Shown here in pieces: positions 9,354 to 19,549 of a stretch of 64,000 nucleotides of DNA. This stretch comes from Spirabiliibacterium falconis (GTDB lineage Bacteria; Pseudomonadota; Gammaproteobacteria; Enterobacterales; Pasteurellaceae): positions 310,001-374,000 of the forward strand of contig NZ_JABMIJ010000006.1 of NCBI RefSeq assembly GCF_014885015.1. Reading direction: 5' to 3'. Both the position numbers and the translations under genes were made by a program. Position 1 is the first letter of the stretch. Each line of letters starts with the position of its first letter. A model generated the notes under the pieces. It did no database searches. It was not told where the DNA came from and worked only from the letters and a program-made list of their open reading frames with translations.

Positions 9354-9761
9354 TTAAATTTCAAAATCAGCGAGTGCTTTACCCGCATCAAGTGCTTTTT
9401 GAATTATTTTTGGGGTACGACCTTGCCCTGTCCACGTTTTTTGCTTACCACTTTCATCGGTATATTGATACTTTGCTTTACGCGGTGTACGTTTTTTCCG
9501 TCCTTTATTTGTCACATCTCGTAGTAACATTTCAGCCAGTTCTTCTGGATTTAAACCACTTTGTTCTAATTGTGATTTTAATGCTGCGATTTTTTCTTGA
9601 CGTGCTTTTTCTTGTGCTTCAACTTCACGCAACTCTTCTTTTTTCTCATCAAGAATCTGTGTTAATTTTTCAATTATATTCTCCAACTGCTCAACTGTTA
9701 ATTCCTTTAATGAGACACGAAGACTACGAATATTTGATAATTTTTTAATAAGATCAGACAT
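9354..9761 (-). CDS. hns: H-NS family nucleoid protein
   Basis: 135 residues. The N-terminal half is a helical coiled-coil oligomerisation region rich in Glu and Lys. The C-terminal DNA-binding domain carries YQYTDESGKQKTWTGQGRTP, the H-NS signature with the AT-hook-like Gln-Gly-Arg loop. H-NS binds AT-rich DNA, silences acquired genes and usually represses itself. A highly basic linker (KGRKKRTPRKAKY) joins the domains. The gene is monocistronic with its own terminator. Other H-NS/StpA-type paralogues cannot be excluded from this window. Confidence 0.94.
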   Translation of the reverse strand: MSDLIKKLSNIRSLRVSLKELTVEQLENIIEKLTQILDEKKEELREVEAQEKARQEKIAALKSQLEQSGLNPEELAEMLLRDVTNKGRKKRTPRKAKYQYTDESGKQKTWTGQGRTPKIIQKALDAGKALADFEI

Positions 9762-10081
9762 ACTATTTCCTATTTTTAGACCAACATTTTTTACGAAATA
9801 TAATGTAATTTATTATAAATATCAACTTTATTCTTACGAGAATAACGCAAATTAACACAATGTAATAATAACCGCACTTTATGTTAAAACCGCTGTCATT
9901 TTATGTTGGCTATTGTATGATTTTTACTTGATTTTTCGCTATTTTATTGTACGCTCTCAACGTGCGGTTTCTCCACTTTCTGATTTCCATAATAATGACT
10001 CATGATAAATGTCATCACGAAATCAAAAAGTAACGTGCATTTTTATTAACCTAATATTGGAACAAACTATACGGATGTTTT
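9762..10081. other. 320-base intergenic region between hns and nhaC
   Basis: The region holds the divergent promoters of hns and the antiporter. It is strongly AT-rich next to hns, as expected if H-NS autoregulates. One uptake signal lies at 9871-9879 and a partial one (CGTGCGGTTT) near 9960. No open reading frame with a ribosome site, no RNA gene and no clear terminator were seen. Confidence 0.5.
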
Positions 10082-11617
10082 ATGCAACTAATTGATTTTT
10101 CATCTTCTTTCTGGGCGGTATTGCCACCCTTACTGGCACTTTCACTTGCCATACTAACACGTCGAGTCCTGCTTTCTTTAAGTGCCGGGATTATCATTGG
10201 CGGATTAATGTTAACCGATTGGAATCCTATCAATGCAGGCATTTATATTAAAAATAGCGTATTATCGCTCGTTTATGGTGATGATGGCTTAAATTTTGAT
10301 AGCTTAAATATTATCATTTTCCTGCTTCTCTTGGGGGCATTAACCTCACTTTTGACCGTATCAGGCAGTAATCAGGCCTTTGCCGCTTGGGCACAAAAAC
10401 ATATTAAAAATCGCCGTGGCGCAAAAATGCTCACCGCTGGTTTGGTCTTTTTTACGTTTATTGACGATTATTTCCACAGTCTTGCCGTCGGTGCTATTGC
10501 CCGCCCTGTCGCTGATAAATTTAAAATTTCGCGTCCAAAACTGGCTTATATTTTGGACTCTACCGCAGCCCCGATGTGTGTCTTAATGCCAATTTCAAGT
10601 TGGGGAGCATACATTATGACCTTAGTTGCTGGCTTATTAGCAACGCATGCGATTACGGACTACTCTCCAATCGGTGCCTTTGTCAGCATGAGTTTAATGA
10701 ATTATTACGCCATTTTTGCACTCATTACGGTATTTATCGTTGCTTGGTTCTCATTTGATATTGGCTCAATGGCACGTTTTGAACGTGAAACACTGGAAAA
10801 GCAAAGTGCGGTTGAACACGTTGATGATGGTGTGAAAGGGCGTGTTTATGCGTTGATTTTACCGATTATTACCTTAATTATCGTTACCGTTGGAATGATG
10901 ATCCACACAGGGGCCGACGCTCTCAGCGCAGATGGCAAACCATTCTCTATTCTTGGCGCATTTGAAAATACCACCGTGGGTATCTCACTGGTCGTCGGTG
11001 GCTGTGCCTCATATCTCGTAGCTACGCTATGTACACTTGGTTTAATTAGCCTGCCAGACTTCATCAAATCTATTTTTGTGGGCTTTAAATCAATGTCTGG
11101 CGCAATTACGATCCTCTTTTTTGCTTGGACAATCAATGCCATTGTTGGTGATATGAACACAGGTAAATATCTTTCCTCATTGGTCACAGAAGGTGGCTTA
11201 AACGCACAATTCTTACCTGCACTCCTTTTCGTGTTAGCCGTTGTGATGGCATTTTCAACTGGTACGAGCTGGGGTACATTTGGCATTATGCTCCCAATTG
11301 CCGCCTCAATGGCTGCCAATGCAGATCCGAGTTTAATGCTGCCTTGTATGTCTGCGGTAATGGCAGGAGCGGTATGCGGTGATCATTGCTCGCCTGTATC
11401 AGACACCACTATTTTGTCTTCTACGGGGGCGGCGTGTAATCACATTGATCACGTGACCACTCAGCTACCTTATGCCTTAATTGTGGCAACCGCTGCTTTT
11501 GTTGGATTTCTAACATTGGGCTTTAGCACCTCTAGCCTGCTTGGCTTTGTCGTAACCGCACTTTGCCTAATGATTCTATTGGTCATCTTTAAAGCAAAAC
11601 AACGCACTGTGCAATAA
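10082..11617 (+). CDS. NhaC-family Na+/H+ antiporter-like membrane protein
   Basis: 511 residues with about 11-12 hydrophobic segments. Family features include SLSAGIIIGG near residue 34, FFTFIDDYFHSLAVGAIARP near 117-136 with paired Asp residues, SWGAYIM, TGTSWGTFGIMLP, and the late motif GDHCSPVSDTTILSSTGA near 433. These belong to the NhaC/IT superfamily of inner-membrane antiporters. Ion specificity (Na+/H+ or a malate-lactate type exchange) cannot be told from sequence alone. The gene stands alone, with its own terminator. ATG follows a weak GGATG ribosome site. Confidence 0.88.
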   Translation: MQLIDFSSSFWAVLPPLLALSLAILTRRVLLSLSAGIIIGGLMLTDWNPINAGIYIKNSVLSLVYGDDGLNFDSLNIIIFLLLLGALTSLLTVSGSNQAFAAWAQKHIKNRRGAKMLTAGLVFFTFIDDYFHSLAVGAIARPVADKFKISRPKLAYILDSTAAPMCVLMPISSWGAYIMTLVAGLLATHAITDYSPIGAFVSMSLMNYYAIFALITVFIVAWFSFDIGSMARFERETLEKQSAVEHVDDGVKGRVYALILPIITLIIVTVGMMIHTGADALSADGKPFSILGAFENTTVGISLVVGGCASYLVATLCTLGLISLPDFIKSIFVGFKSMSGAITILFFAWTINAIVGDMNTGKYLSSLVTEGGLNAQFLPALLFVLAVVMAFSTGTSWGTFGIMLPIAASMAANADPSLMLPCMSAVMAGAVCGDHCSPVSDTTILSSTGAACNHIDHVTTQLPYALIVATAAFVGFLTLGFSTSSLLGFVVTALCLMILLVIFKAKQRTVQ

Positions 11618-11640
11618 AAATTAAATTCTACTAATTTTAT

Positions 11641-11670
11641 AAAATGCGATATTTATATCGCATTTTTTTA
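11641..11670 (+). terminator. Terminator after the NhaC-type gene
   Basis: AAAATGCGATA and its complement TATCGCATTTT form a strong stem with a tiny loop, followed by TTTTTTATT. No uptake word is present. Confidence 0.85.
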
Positions 11671-11819
11671 TTATCCCCACCTTTAATTTTATAAAATATC
11701 GTATTACCAAGTTATAAAGTATAAAAATCCAAAATAATCAAATTAACCATATAAAAAATCACTGGACATCTTCTAAGCTTTATCGTAAAACTAAATCAAA
11801 TAAACAAAAAGGAGCGACT

Positions 11820-13544
11820 ATGAAAAAATTGTCTGGTGCTGAAATTATTGTACAAGCACTGCAAGATCAAGGCGTAAAGTATGTTTTTGGTTATCCTGGT
11901 GGATCTGTGCTGGATATTTATGATGCCATTCAAACCCACGGCGGCATTGATCATATCTTAGTCCGTCATGAACAAGCAGCTGTGCATATGGCAGACGGTT
12001 ATGCACGCGCCACAGGTGAAGTCGGCTGCGTGTTAGTGACCTCAGGACCAGGCGCAACCAATGCGATCACTGGCATTGCTACCGCTTATATGGACTCCAT
12101 CCCGATGGTTGTATTTTCAGGGCAAGTGCGGTCAGCCTTAATTGGCTCGGATGCCTTCCAAGAGTGCGATATGGTCGGCATCTCTCGCCCTGTGGTTAAA
12201 CATAGTTTTTTAGTAAAACGTACAGAAGACCTGGCCGCGACCATTAAAAAAGCATTTTATCTTGCCGCTTCAGGTCGCCCTGGTCCTGTCGTCATTGATC
12301 TGCCCAAAGATGTGGTTAATCCTGCGTATAAAATTCCATATCAATACCCAGAGCAAATTAGCCTGCGTTCGTATAACCCCACCTTATACGGGCATAAAGG
12401 GCAAATTAAGCGTGCATTAAAAACCATGCTTGTAGCGAAAAAGCCTGTACTCTTCATTGGTGGCGGGATTATTAGTGCCAACTGTGCTGCTGAGCTAACG
12501 GAATTCGCCCATCGCTTACATTTACCTGTGGTCAGCTCACTGATGGGGTTAGGTGGTTTTCCCGCAACAGATCAACAAAGTTTAGGCATGCTCGGCATGC
12601 ACGGTACTTTTGAAGCCAATAATGCCATGCACCATAGCGATTTGATTATTGCACTCGGTGTCCGCTTTGATGATCGCACCACCAATAATCTCGAAAAATA
12701 TTGCCCAAATGCCAAAGTCATTCAAGTGGATATTGATCCTACGTCAATTTCTAAAAATGTCAGTGTATATATTCCTATTGTAGGCAGTGTTGAATTTGTA
12801 TTAGCCGAATTTTTATCCCTACTCAGTGACGATCAATTACTAAAATCACAGACCGCACTTTCACCTTGGTGGGAACAAATTGAGCAATGGCGTGCGAAAA
12901 ACTGCCTACAATACGAGCACAAAGACGATGTTATCAAGCCTCAACAGGCGGTAGAAATGGTGTATAAGCTAACAAAAGGAAAGGCGTATATCGCGTCAGA
13001 TGTTGGGCAACACCAAATGTTTACCGCACTTTATTATCCATTTGATAAACCGCGTCGCTGGATCAACTCAGGTGGGCTTGGCACAATGGGATTTGGGTTG
13101 CCAGCCGCTATGGGCGTGAAACTTGCCCATCCCGATGAAACCGTGGTGTGCGTCACGGGCGATGGCAGCATTCAAATGAATATTCAAGAGCTATCCACAG
13201 CACAGCAATACAACATTCCCATCGTCATCATTAGCCTGAACAACCGCTTTTTAGGTATGGTAAAACAGTGGCAAGATATTATCTATGCAGGGCGACACTC
13301 TCAATCTTACATGAAATCGCTACCTGATTTCGTTAAACTTGCCGAGGCCTACGGGCATAAAGGCATTCAAATTAATCACCCTGATGAGCTTGAGCCAAAG
13401 CTCAAAGAGGCCTTTGCTTGCAAAGATAAACTGGTGTTTGTGGATATTTTAGTTGATGAAACCGAACACGTTTACCCAATGCAAATTGCAGGCGGAGCAA
13501 TGAATGAAATGATGTTAAGCAAAACGGAGAAAAGCCATGCGTAG
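11820..13544 (+). CDS. ilvI: Acetolactate synthase III large subunit
   Basis: 574 residues, the standard ThDP-dependent AHAS catalytic subunit. The catalytic Glu51 lies in [19 protein letters not shown]. The central FAD/Rossmann-like domain contains [13 protein letters not shown]. The C-terminal ThDP motif begins [14 protein letters not shown] and ends with SLNN. It condenses pyruvate with pyruvate or 2-oxobutyrate at the start of branched-chain amino-acid synthesis. AAGGAG sits well before the ATG. The 200-base leader is AT-rich, with no leader peptide rich in Leu/Val/Ile seen, which fits ilvIH (Lrp-type control in relatives) rather than attenuation. It overlaps ilvH by 8 bases. Confidence 0.97.
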   Translation: MKKLSGAEIIVQALQDQGVKYVFGYPGGSVLDIYDAIQTHGGIDHILVRHEQAAVHMADGYARATGEVGCVLVTSGPGATNAITGIATAYMDSIPMVVFSGQVRSALIGSDAFQECDMVGISRPVVKHSFLVKRTEDLAATIKKAFYLAASGRPGPVVIDLPKDVVNPAYKIPYQYPEQISLRSYNPTLYGHKGQIKRALKTMLVAKKPVLFIGGGIISANCAAELTEFAHRLHLPVVSSLMGLGGFPATDQQSLGMLGMHGTFEANNAMHHSDLIIALGVRFDDRTTNNLEKYCPNAKVIQVDIDPTSISKNVSVYIPIVGSVEFVLAEFLSLLSDDQLLKSQTALSPWWEQIEQWRAKNCLQYEHKDDVIKPQQAVEMVYKLTKGKAYIASDVGQHQMFTALYYPFDKPRRWINSGGLGTMGFGLPAAMGVKLAHPDETVVCVTGDGSIQMNIQELSTAQQYNIPIVIISLNNRFLGMVKQWQDIIYAGRHSQSYMKSLPDFVKLAEAYGHKGIQINHPDELEPKLKEAFACKDKLVFVDILVDETEHVYPMQIAGGAMNEMMLSKTEKSHA

Positions 13545-14028
13545 AATAATTTCAGTCTTACTCGAAAATGAAACGGGTGCCCTATCGCGTGTAGTCGGGC
13601 TATTCTCGCAACGTGCCTTTAATATTGAAAGTTTAACCGTCGCACCGACCGATGACCCAACACTTTCACGTATGACCATTGAAGCCTTTGGTGAGGAAAG
13701 AGTGCTTGAACAAATCGAAAAACAGCTGCACAAGCTGGTGGATATCTACAAGGTGATGAGCTTAAGCGAATGTGAACACGTAGAGCGTGAAATTATGCTA
13801 CTCAAAGCTCGTGCAAGTGGCAACACCCGCGATGAACTCAAACGCATGTCTGACATCTATCGTGGTCAAATTGTCGATATTACCCCAAAAAGTTATACTA
13901 TTCAGCTTGCAGGTACAAAAGATAAGCTCAACGCCTTCGTTAACGCAGTAAAACAAGAAACTGACGTGCTGGAAATTGTACGATCAGGGCTGATTAGCCT
14001 CTCGAGAGGCGAGAAAAATTGCCTCTGA
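13537..14028 (+). CDS. ilvH: Acetolactate synthase III regulatory small subunit
   Basis: 163 residues, full length. The N-terminal ACT domain starts [23 protein letters not shown] and contains the usual [20 protein letters not shown]-terminal ALS_ss domain follows. It binds the large subunit, raises its activity and confers valine feedback inhibition. The 8-base overlap with ilvI indicates translational coupling. Confidence 0.97.
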   Translation: MRRIISVLLENETGALSRVVGLFSQRAFNIESLTVAPTDDPTLSRMTIEAFGEERVLEQIEKQLHKLVDIYKVMSLSECEHVEREIMLLKARASGNTRDELKRMSDIYRGQIVDITPKSYTIQLAGTKDKLNAFVNAVKQETDVLEIVRSGLISLSRGEKNCL

Positions 14029-14045
14029 CCGCACTTTAAAGCACC

Positions 14046-14080
14046 AACCGCACTTTGCCATCACAAAGTGCGGTTTTGTT
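14046..14080 (+). terminator. ilvIH terminator made of inverted uptake signals
   Basis: Perfect 12-bp arms AACCGCACTTTG (14046-14057) and CAAAGTGCGGTT (14064-14075) with a 6-base loop, followed by TTGTTATTT. The right edge overlaps the last codons of the convergent aroA gene. Confidence 0.9.
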
Positions 14081-15380
14081 ATTTAGCTAATGCCTGAAAA
14101 TCAGCAAAAAAGGTTGGAAAGGTTTTTGCTGTGCAGTTTGGGTCTAAAATTGTCACTGGCGTTTGAGAGAGTGCAACCAAGGCAAAACACATTGCCATGC
14201 GATGATCGTTATAGGTCTCAATTTCTGCATGTTGAAACTTTGTCAACGCAAGTGGTTGAATACGGATAAAGTCCTCCCCCTCTTCTACGGTTGCCCCAAT
14301 TTTACGCAATTCTGTTGCCATCGCATTTAGGCGATCGGTTTCTTTCACCCTCCAGTTGGCGATATTGCGAATCACCGTTTCACCTTCGGCAAAAAGTGCG
14401 GTGGTAGCAATCGTCATTGCCGCATCAGGAATATGATTCATATCCATATCAACACCATGCAATGGTGCACAGTCCGCCTGAATAAAATCATCCCCCCACG
14501 TGATTTTCGCCCCCATTTTTTCTAGCACATCAGCGAAAAGTTTGTCGCCTTGAATGCTATTTTTACCAACCCCAATGACTCGCACGGAACCTTTCAGAGC
14601 ACCTGCGGCAAGAAAATAAGAGGCAGACGATGCATCACCTTCTACTAAAAACTGCCCAGGCGATTGATAACACTGCCCGCCTTTAATGAAAAACCGTTGG
14701 TAATTTTGGTTCACGACCTGTACTCGAAATTGTGCCATCATGGCCAATGTCATATCAATATAAGGCTTAGAAACCAGATCACCGATAATCTCCACTTCGC
14801 TGTCGCCCACTGCCATCGGCATTGCCATTAAAAGTGCGGTCAAAAATTGACTTGATACGGAGCCGTCAATCTGAATTTTGCCTCCCCGCAATCCTGTATT
14901 GCGAATCGCCAGTGGTGGGAACCCCTCTTGCTCAAGATAATCAATTTCAGCCCCTGCCTGACGCAAGGCATCAACCAAGTGCGCGATAGGGCGTTCCTTC
15001 ATTCTTGGCTCGCCAGTCAGCACTGTTTCAGCAACGGTATGTTGAGCATGGTGTAAACACAATGCGGCTGTCAGAGGGCGCATTGCCGTGCCTGCATTCC
15101 CTAAAAAAAGTGATAAGCCAGCGTCCAGTTGAAACGCCCCCCCAAGCCCTGTAACCCAGCACTCACGCTTATCGTCAGATAAACGGTAATCCACGCCTAG
15201 GTGTTTCAAGGCATTCAGCATATGACGCACATCATCACTATCAAGCAAGTTCGTTAAATGCGTTTCGCCTTGCGCCAGTGCTGCGAGTAACAACGCGCGA
15301 TTTGATAAACTTTTTGAGCCTGGTAAACGAATTTCACCCGCCATGTGATGAATTGGGTTTAGTGTTATTTTTTCAGTCAT
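14079..15380 (-). CDS. aroA: 3-phosphoshikimate 1-carboxyvinyltransferase (EPSP synthase)
   Basis: 433 residues. Conserved parts include the substrate loop [17 protein letters not shown] near residue 20, [13 protein letters not shown] near 93, [10 protein letters not shown] near 120, and the late [17 protein letters not shown] and [12 protein letters not shown]. It joins PEP to shikimate-3-phosphate in the shikimate pathway. It follows hisC with one base between, in a serC-hisC-aroA operon that combines serine, histidine and aromatic synthesis as in enterobacterial serC-aroA. Confidence 0.97.
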   Translation of the reverse strand: MTEKITLNPIHHMAGEIRLPGSKSLSNRALLLAALAQGETHLTNLLDSDDVRHMLNALKHLGVDYRLSDDKRECWVTGLGGAFQLDAGLSLFLGNAGTAMRPLTAALCLHHAQHTVAETVLTGEPRMKERPIAHLVDALRQAGAEIDYLEQEGFPPLAIRNTGLRGGKIQIDGSVSSQFLTALLMAMPMAVGDSEVEIIGDLVSKPYIDMTLAMMAQFRVQVVNQNYQRFFIKGGQCYQSPGQFLVEGDASSASYFLAAGALKGSVRVIGVGKNSIQGDKLFADVLEKMGAKITWGDDFIQADCAPLHGVDMDMNHIPDAAMTIATTALFAEGETVIRNIANWRVKETDRLNAMATELRKIGATVEEGEDFIRIQPLALTKFQHAEIETYNDHRMAMCFALVALSQTPVTILDPNCTAKTFPTFFADFQALAK

Positions 15381-15381
15381 A

Positions 15382-16479
15382 CTACAACCCTAAAACCGCT
15401 GTTAATGCGTCAATAAAACGTTGATTTTCTTCTGGTAAGCCTATGCTAATGCGTAAATGATTTGGTAAGCCATAACCTGCAATTGGACGCACGATAACGC
15501 CCTGCTCAAGCAATTTTTGGTAAATTGGGGCGGCTGGTTGTTGCAAATTCAGCATAATAAAATTCCCTTTAGACGGCACATATTCAAGCCCTTTTTGTTC
15601 AAAAAATTGGCTTAACTGGCGCAATCCTGCTGCATTATTAGCCGCAGTTTTCTCCACAAATTCGTCATCATTAAGCACGGCTTTTGCGGCAGCCAGCGCG
15701 AGGCTATTACAATTAAAAGGTTGGCGAATGCGATTGAGCAAATCCGCCACTTCCTCACTTGACACCAGATAGCCCACACGCAAGCCTGCCAAACCATAGG
15801 CTTTAGAAAACGTGCGGCAAATAAGTAAATTTGGATAGCGACGCAATAGCTCAAATGATGGCACTCGCTCATTGGGTGCAGTAAATTCAGTGTACGCCTC
15901 GTCCAACACCACGACAATATGCGGTGGCACCTGTGCAAGAAACTCATTAATCTCCTGCGCACTTAAAAACGTGCCTGTTGGATTATTTGGATTGGCAATA
16001 TAGATAACTTTGGTTTTATCTGTAATTGCGGCTAAAAAACCGTGCAAATCATGCCCATATTGTTTAGCTGGCACAATAACTTGTTTTGCATTAATGGCCT
16101 TTGACACCAGCGGATAGACAATAAATGTATATTGGGAAAAGATCACTTCATCATGCTCACTTAAGAATGTGTGAGCAGTGATTTCTAACAAATCATTTGA
16201 GCCATTGCCCAGCGTAATTTGTTTTGGATTTAGCCCAAATTTTGTCGCAATCGTTTGTTTTAATTCAAAGCCATTGGCATCAGGGTAACGTGGAAGATCA
16301 TCTAACTGCGCTTGAATAGCGGCTTTCGCACTTTGTGGAAAACCAAGCGGATTTTCATTGGACGCCAGTTTCACAATATCCGTCAATCCAAGCTCGCGCG
16401 CTAATTCGTCAACAGGTTTGCCTGCTTGATAAGGTGATAGGTTTTGTACCCCAATATTGGCTTGATTTAAAAATGTCAT
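15382..16479 (-). CDS. hisC: Histidinol-phosphate aminotransferase
   Basis: 365 residues, fold-type I aminotransferase. It has [10 protein letters not shown], the substrate loop [12 protein letters not shown], the Asp of VLDEAYTEF, and the PLP Lys in [17 protein letters not shown] near residue 225. It makes histidinol phosphate and may also act on aromatic keto acids, which would suit its place between serC and aroA. Family members often exist in two copies, so the second-copy type (hisC2) is possible. Confidence 0.94.
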   Translation of the reverse strand: MTFLNQANIGVQNLSPYQAGKPVDELARELGLTDIVKLASNENPLGFPQSAKAAIQAQLDDLPRYPDANGFELKQTIATKFGLNPKQITLGNGSNDLLEITAHTFLSEHDEVIFSQYTFIVYPLVSKAINAKQVIVPAKQYGHDLHGFLAAITDKTKVIYIANPNNPTGTFLSAQEINEFLAQVPPHIVVVLDEAYTEFTAPNERVPSFELLRRYPNLLICRTFSKAYGLAGLRVGYLVSSEEVADLLNRIRQPFNCNSLALAAAKAVLNDDEFVEKTAANNAAGLRQLSQFFEQKGLEYVPSKGNFIMLNLQQPAAPIYQKLLEQGVIVRPIAGYGLPNHLRISIGLPEENQRFIDALTAVLGL

Positions 16480-16504
16480 AGTTAATCCTTTAATCTAAGT
16501 GCGG

Positions 16505-17587
16505 TTAGCCTTGCTGTTCAAACGCTTGCATAAATGTAATCAACGCTGCTACGCCGTCCAATGGCATGGCATTATAAATCGACGCTCGCATCCCACCAAC
16601 GATACGATGCCCTTTCAGGGCTTGTAATCCCTGAGCGGCTGCTTGTGCAACAAATTCGGCATCACGCGCGGCATCTCCTGTGGTAAATGTCACATTCATT
16701 CGGGAGCGATTTGCGAGTGCGACGCTATTGCGGAAAACCGCACTTTTATCAATATAGCGGTAAAGCATCTCTGCTTTTTCTTGATTACGTTTTTCCATTG
16801 CGCTCAAGCCACCATGTTGCAGTAACCAATCAAAGACTAACGAGCAAAGATACCATGCAAACGTTGGTGGGGTGTTAAACATGGAATCGCTATCACGCAA
16901 TAATTGATAATCCCAAATTGATGGCGTTATTCCCTGCGCCCGCCCAAGTAAATCATCACGAACAATAATGAGCGTAATTCCCGCTGGTCCTACATTTTTT
17001 TGTGCGCCAGCATAAATTAGACCAAAACGACTCACATCAATTGGGCGAGACAGAATTGTTGATGACATATCTGCCACCAGTACGCTATCACCAACATCTG
17101 GCACCTCAAAAATTTCCACACCGCTTATGGTTTCATTTGGGCAATAATGGACATAATCATACGCTTGTGCTTTTTGGGATAAATCGGGCAACTCAACCGC
17201 ACTTTGCCCATTTTGGTTGACTAAAATGGTTTGCACATCGATTTGCCCATAACGCTTAGCCTCATCAGCCGCAGCATTCGACCAATAACCGCTGTTAAGA
17301 TAAAGTGCTTTGCCATTCTGTGACAGTAAATTCATGGGAATCGCCGCAAATTGTCCACGTGCCCCTCCTTGTGCAAATAGCACATGATAATTCTCTGGAA
17401 TGGCAAGTAGCTCTCGGATTTGTGCAATTGAACGCTCAGCCAGAGCCATAAAGTGTTTCCCTCGATGACTCACTTCCATAACAGAGGTGTGCAACGCCTC
17501 CCAATTACATAATTCGGCTTGTGCTTTCTCAAGTACTGCGGCAGGCATCATCGCTGGACCTGCACTAAAATTAAACACTCTAGACAT
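16505..17587 (-). CDS. serC: Phosphoserine aminotransferase
   Basis: 360 residues from the second of two adjacent ATG codons. AAGGA lies six bases before it but only three before the first, and MSRVFNFSAGPAMMP aligns with the family start. HRGKHFMALAERS and the PLP Lys in LIYAGAQKNVGPAGITL near 195 are family marks. It converts 3-phosphohydroxypyruvate to phosphoserine and also acts in pyridoxal phosphate synthesis. First gene of the serC-hisC-aroA operon, 25 bases ahead of hisC. Confidence 0.96.
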   Translation of the reverse strand: MSRVFNFSAGPAMMPAAVLEKAQAELCNWEALHTSVMEVSHRGKHFMALAERSIAQIRELLAIPENYHVLFAQGGARGQFAAIPMNLLSQNGKALYLNSGYWSNAAADEAKRYGQIDVQTILVNQNGQSAVELPDLSQKAQAYDYVHYCPNETISGVEIFEVPDVGDSVLVADMSSTILSRPIDVSRFGLIYAGAQKNVGPAGITLIIVRDDLLGRAQGITPSIWDYQLLRDSDSMFNTPPTFAWYLCSLVFDWLLQHGGLSAMEKRNQEKAEMLYRYIDKSAVFRNSVALANRSRMNVTFTTGDAARDAEFVAQAAAQGLQALKGHRIVGGMRASIYNAMPLDGVAALITFMQAFEQQG

Positions 17588-17783
17588 CATTTTTCCTTGG
17601 ATTGTAATATGATTTAATTAAGTGAATTAGTTTTAACACTGCGCCCCGTTTCAATCAATCAATTTATGCGCTTTTTTAAAAAAATTTCTTAATCTTGCTC
17701 ACAAATTTCATTCATAGACTTTGACCAACGAAACAAAAAAGGCTAAATTACTCAAAAATTCATTTTATGTAGGATATAAAATC

Positions 17784-18110
17784 ATGGAAAAAGTCAGCAA
17801 ACAATCCTTTCAAGATGTATTGGAGTATGTGCGTATGTATCGTTTAAAAAACAAATTGTTGCGTGATATGGACGATATGCAACGCAAAATCCGCGACAAT
17901 CAAAAACGTGTATTATTGCTTGATAACTTAAATCAATATATCACTGATGATATGTCAGTTGCAGATATCCGAGCGATAATTCTTTCCATGCGTGATGATT
18001 ATGAAGATCGTATCGACGACTACATTATTCGCAATGCGGAAACCTCAAAACAGCGTCGTGAAATTAGTAAAAAAATGGCCGAGCAAGCAAGAGGACCATC
18101 AAAAAGCTAA
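17784..18110 (+). CDS. DUF496 family protein (YeeX-like)
   Basis: 108 residues from [17 protein letters not shown], preceded by TAGGA. Earlier in-frame ATGs would add a poorly conserved extension. It closely resembles E. coli Yee[18 protein letters not shown], the nearly invariant [18 protein letters not shown], and DYEDRVDDYII-like residues. It is almost wholly helical and probably cytoplasmic; the role is not known. Monocistronic, between serC (divergent) and suhB. Confidence 0.92.
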   Translation: MEKVSKQSFQDVLEYVRMYRLKNKLLRDMDDMQRKIRDNQKRVLLLDNLNQYITDDMSVADIRAIILSMRDDYEDRIDDYIIRNAETSKQRREISKKMAEQARGPSKS

Positions 18111-18237
18111 TCTATCATAGAGGCACATTCAATTTCGTGCCTTTTCTCTTACATTTTTTGCAAAGTGCGGTTATAATAGACTACCAGTTGGCTTTAAGTC
18201 CAACATTCTTTTGTTCTTTTTAAACTCGGTGGACACA

Positions 18238-19026
18238 ATGAATCCAATGTTAACAATTGCTGTTCGTGCTGCACGAAAAGCAGGTAATTTAATTGCCAAA
18301 AGTTATGAACGTCCAGATAGCGTGGAAGTGCATAACAAACAAGAAAATGATTTTGTTACAAATGTAGATAAAGCGGCGGAAGTTGCCATTATTGAGGTAA
18401 TTAAAAAATCTTATCCTGATCATACCATCATTGCTGAAGAAAGCGGTGCTCAAGAAGGTGATAATGCCCAAGTGCAATGGATCATTGATCCACTTGACGG
18501 CACAACTAACTTCACAAAATCATTACCGCACTTTGCTGTGTCTATCGCTGTACGCGAACATGGCCGCACAACTGTGGGCGTGGTATATGATCCAATCCGC
18601 AATGAATTATTCACAGCTGTGCGCGGTGAAGGTACAAAACTGAACGAAATGCGTCTGCGTGTAAACAACAAACAAGAACTTGACGGGAGCATTATTGCAA
18701 CAGGTTTTCCTTACAAGCAAAAACGCAATATGCCAATCCAGTTTAATATGATGACCGCACTTTCAGATCAAGTAGCCGATTTCCGCCGCACAGGCTCCGC
18801 TGCCCTTGATCTTGCTTATGTGGCGGCAGGTCGGGTTGATGGCTATTTTGAAAGTGGCTTAAAACCGTGGGATTGTGCAGCGGGTGATTTGATTGTGCGA
18901 GAAGCTGGCGGCATTGTATCGGATTTTACTGGCGGACACGCTTATCTGCAATCAGGTAATATCGTTGCTGCACCTGCCAAAGTAGCAAAAGCGATTTTAA
19001 GCAAAGTTCAACCTTTTTCTAAATAG
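18238..19026 (+). CDS. suhB: Inositol-1-monophosphatase family protein
   Basis: 262 residues from MNPMLTIAVRAARKAGN, which matches the family start; the upstream ATG at 18211 lacks family similarity. Metal-binding motifs are present: EESG near residue 67, WIIDPLDGTTNFTKSLPHF near 80-98, and LKPWDCAAGDLIVREAGG near 210. SuhB is a Mg-dependent phosphatase that in enterobacteria also joins rRNA antitermination complexes. A hairpin terminator follows directly. Confidence 0.95.
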   Translation: MNPMLTIAVRAARKAGNLIAKSYERPDSVEVHNKQENDFVTNVDKAAEVAIIEVIKKSYPDHTIIAEESGAQEGDNAQVQWIIDPLDGTTNFTKSLPHFAVSIAVREHGRTTVGVVYDPIRNELFTAVRGEGTKLNEMRLRVNNKQELDGSIIATGFPYKQKRNMPIQFNMMTALSDQVADFRRTGSAALDLAYVAAGRVDGYFESGLKPWDCAAGDLIVREAGGIVSDFTGGHAYLQSGNIVAAPAKVAKAILSKVQPFSK

Positions 19027-19036
19027 CATCTAAAAG

Positions 19037-19063
19037 AAAAGCTACATTTATGTAGCTTTTTTA
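19037..19063 (+). terminator. suhB terminator
   Basis: AAAAGCTACA pairs with TGTAGCTTTT around a 4-base loop, followed by TTATC. It touches the end of the convergent mreD gene and may act in both directions because the left flank is A-rich. Confidence 0.85.
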
Positions 19064-19549
19064 TCTCATTTGAAACTTACGACGTAACGCACGCAAAAGC
19101 AAGAATACCCACGGCCATAAGATACCACTAAGTATGGCACCAACAAGCTCTTGTGGATTAAAACGAGCACTGTGCATAAATAATTCAAGCAAGAAAATAG
19201 CAATATCAATAACGATCACAGATAAAATTGCGATGACACTTTGCAACCATAAGGATAGATTACGCAAAACAAGATAATTTGAAGCAATAATGTAAGTAAA
19301 AATGGACAATATTAGAGCATGAACGCCCATAATGGAACCGAGACTTAAATCCCACATTAGCCCAACAATAAATGCCCAACCAATACTCACACGATTAGGT
19401 AGTGCCATGACCCAATAAAATAGCACCATCACAAGCCATGCTGGTCGAAAACCTTGAAAATCCGCTGACCACGGCGTAATTTCCATAATCAATGCAACTA
19501 AAAATGTGCCTGCCAATAATAATGTTTGTAATATCCAACTGCCACGCAT
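19061..19549 (-). CDS. mreD: Rod shape-determining protein MreD
   Basis: 162 residues with five or so membrane segments (LLAGTFLVALIMEITPW, WLVMVLFYWVMALP, IGWAFIVGLMWDLSLGSIMGVHAL). It is an inner-membrane partner of MreC in the elongasome, which directs side-wall peptidoglycan synthesis. The start overlaps the mreC stop by one base. Third gene of the mreBCD operon. Confidence 0.93.
   Translation of the reverse strand: MRGSWILQTLLLAGTFLVALIMEITPWSADFQGFRPAWLVMVLFYWVMALPNRVSIGWAFIVGLMWDLSLGSIMGVHALILSIFTYIIASNYLVLRNLSLWLQSVIAILSVIVIDIAIFLLELFMHSARFNPQELVGAILSGILWPWVFLLLRALRRKFQMR

Noticed and set aside
9374-9748. 124-codon frame opposite hns
   Set aside because: Complement of the A-rich hns message gives a Phe/Leu-rich frame; no initiation signal and no family.
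11618-11819. Attenuator or leader peptide before ilvI
   Set aside because: No short frame rich in Leu, Val or Ile and no alternative hairpins; only the preceding gene's terminator is visible.
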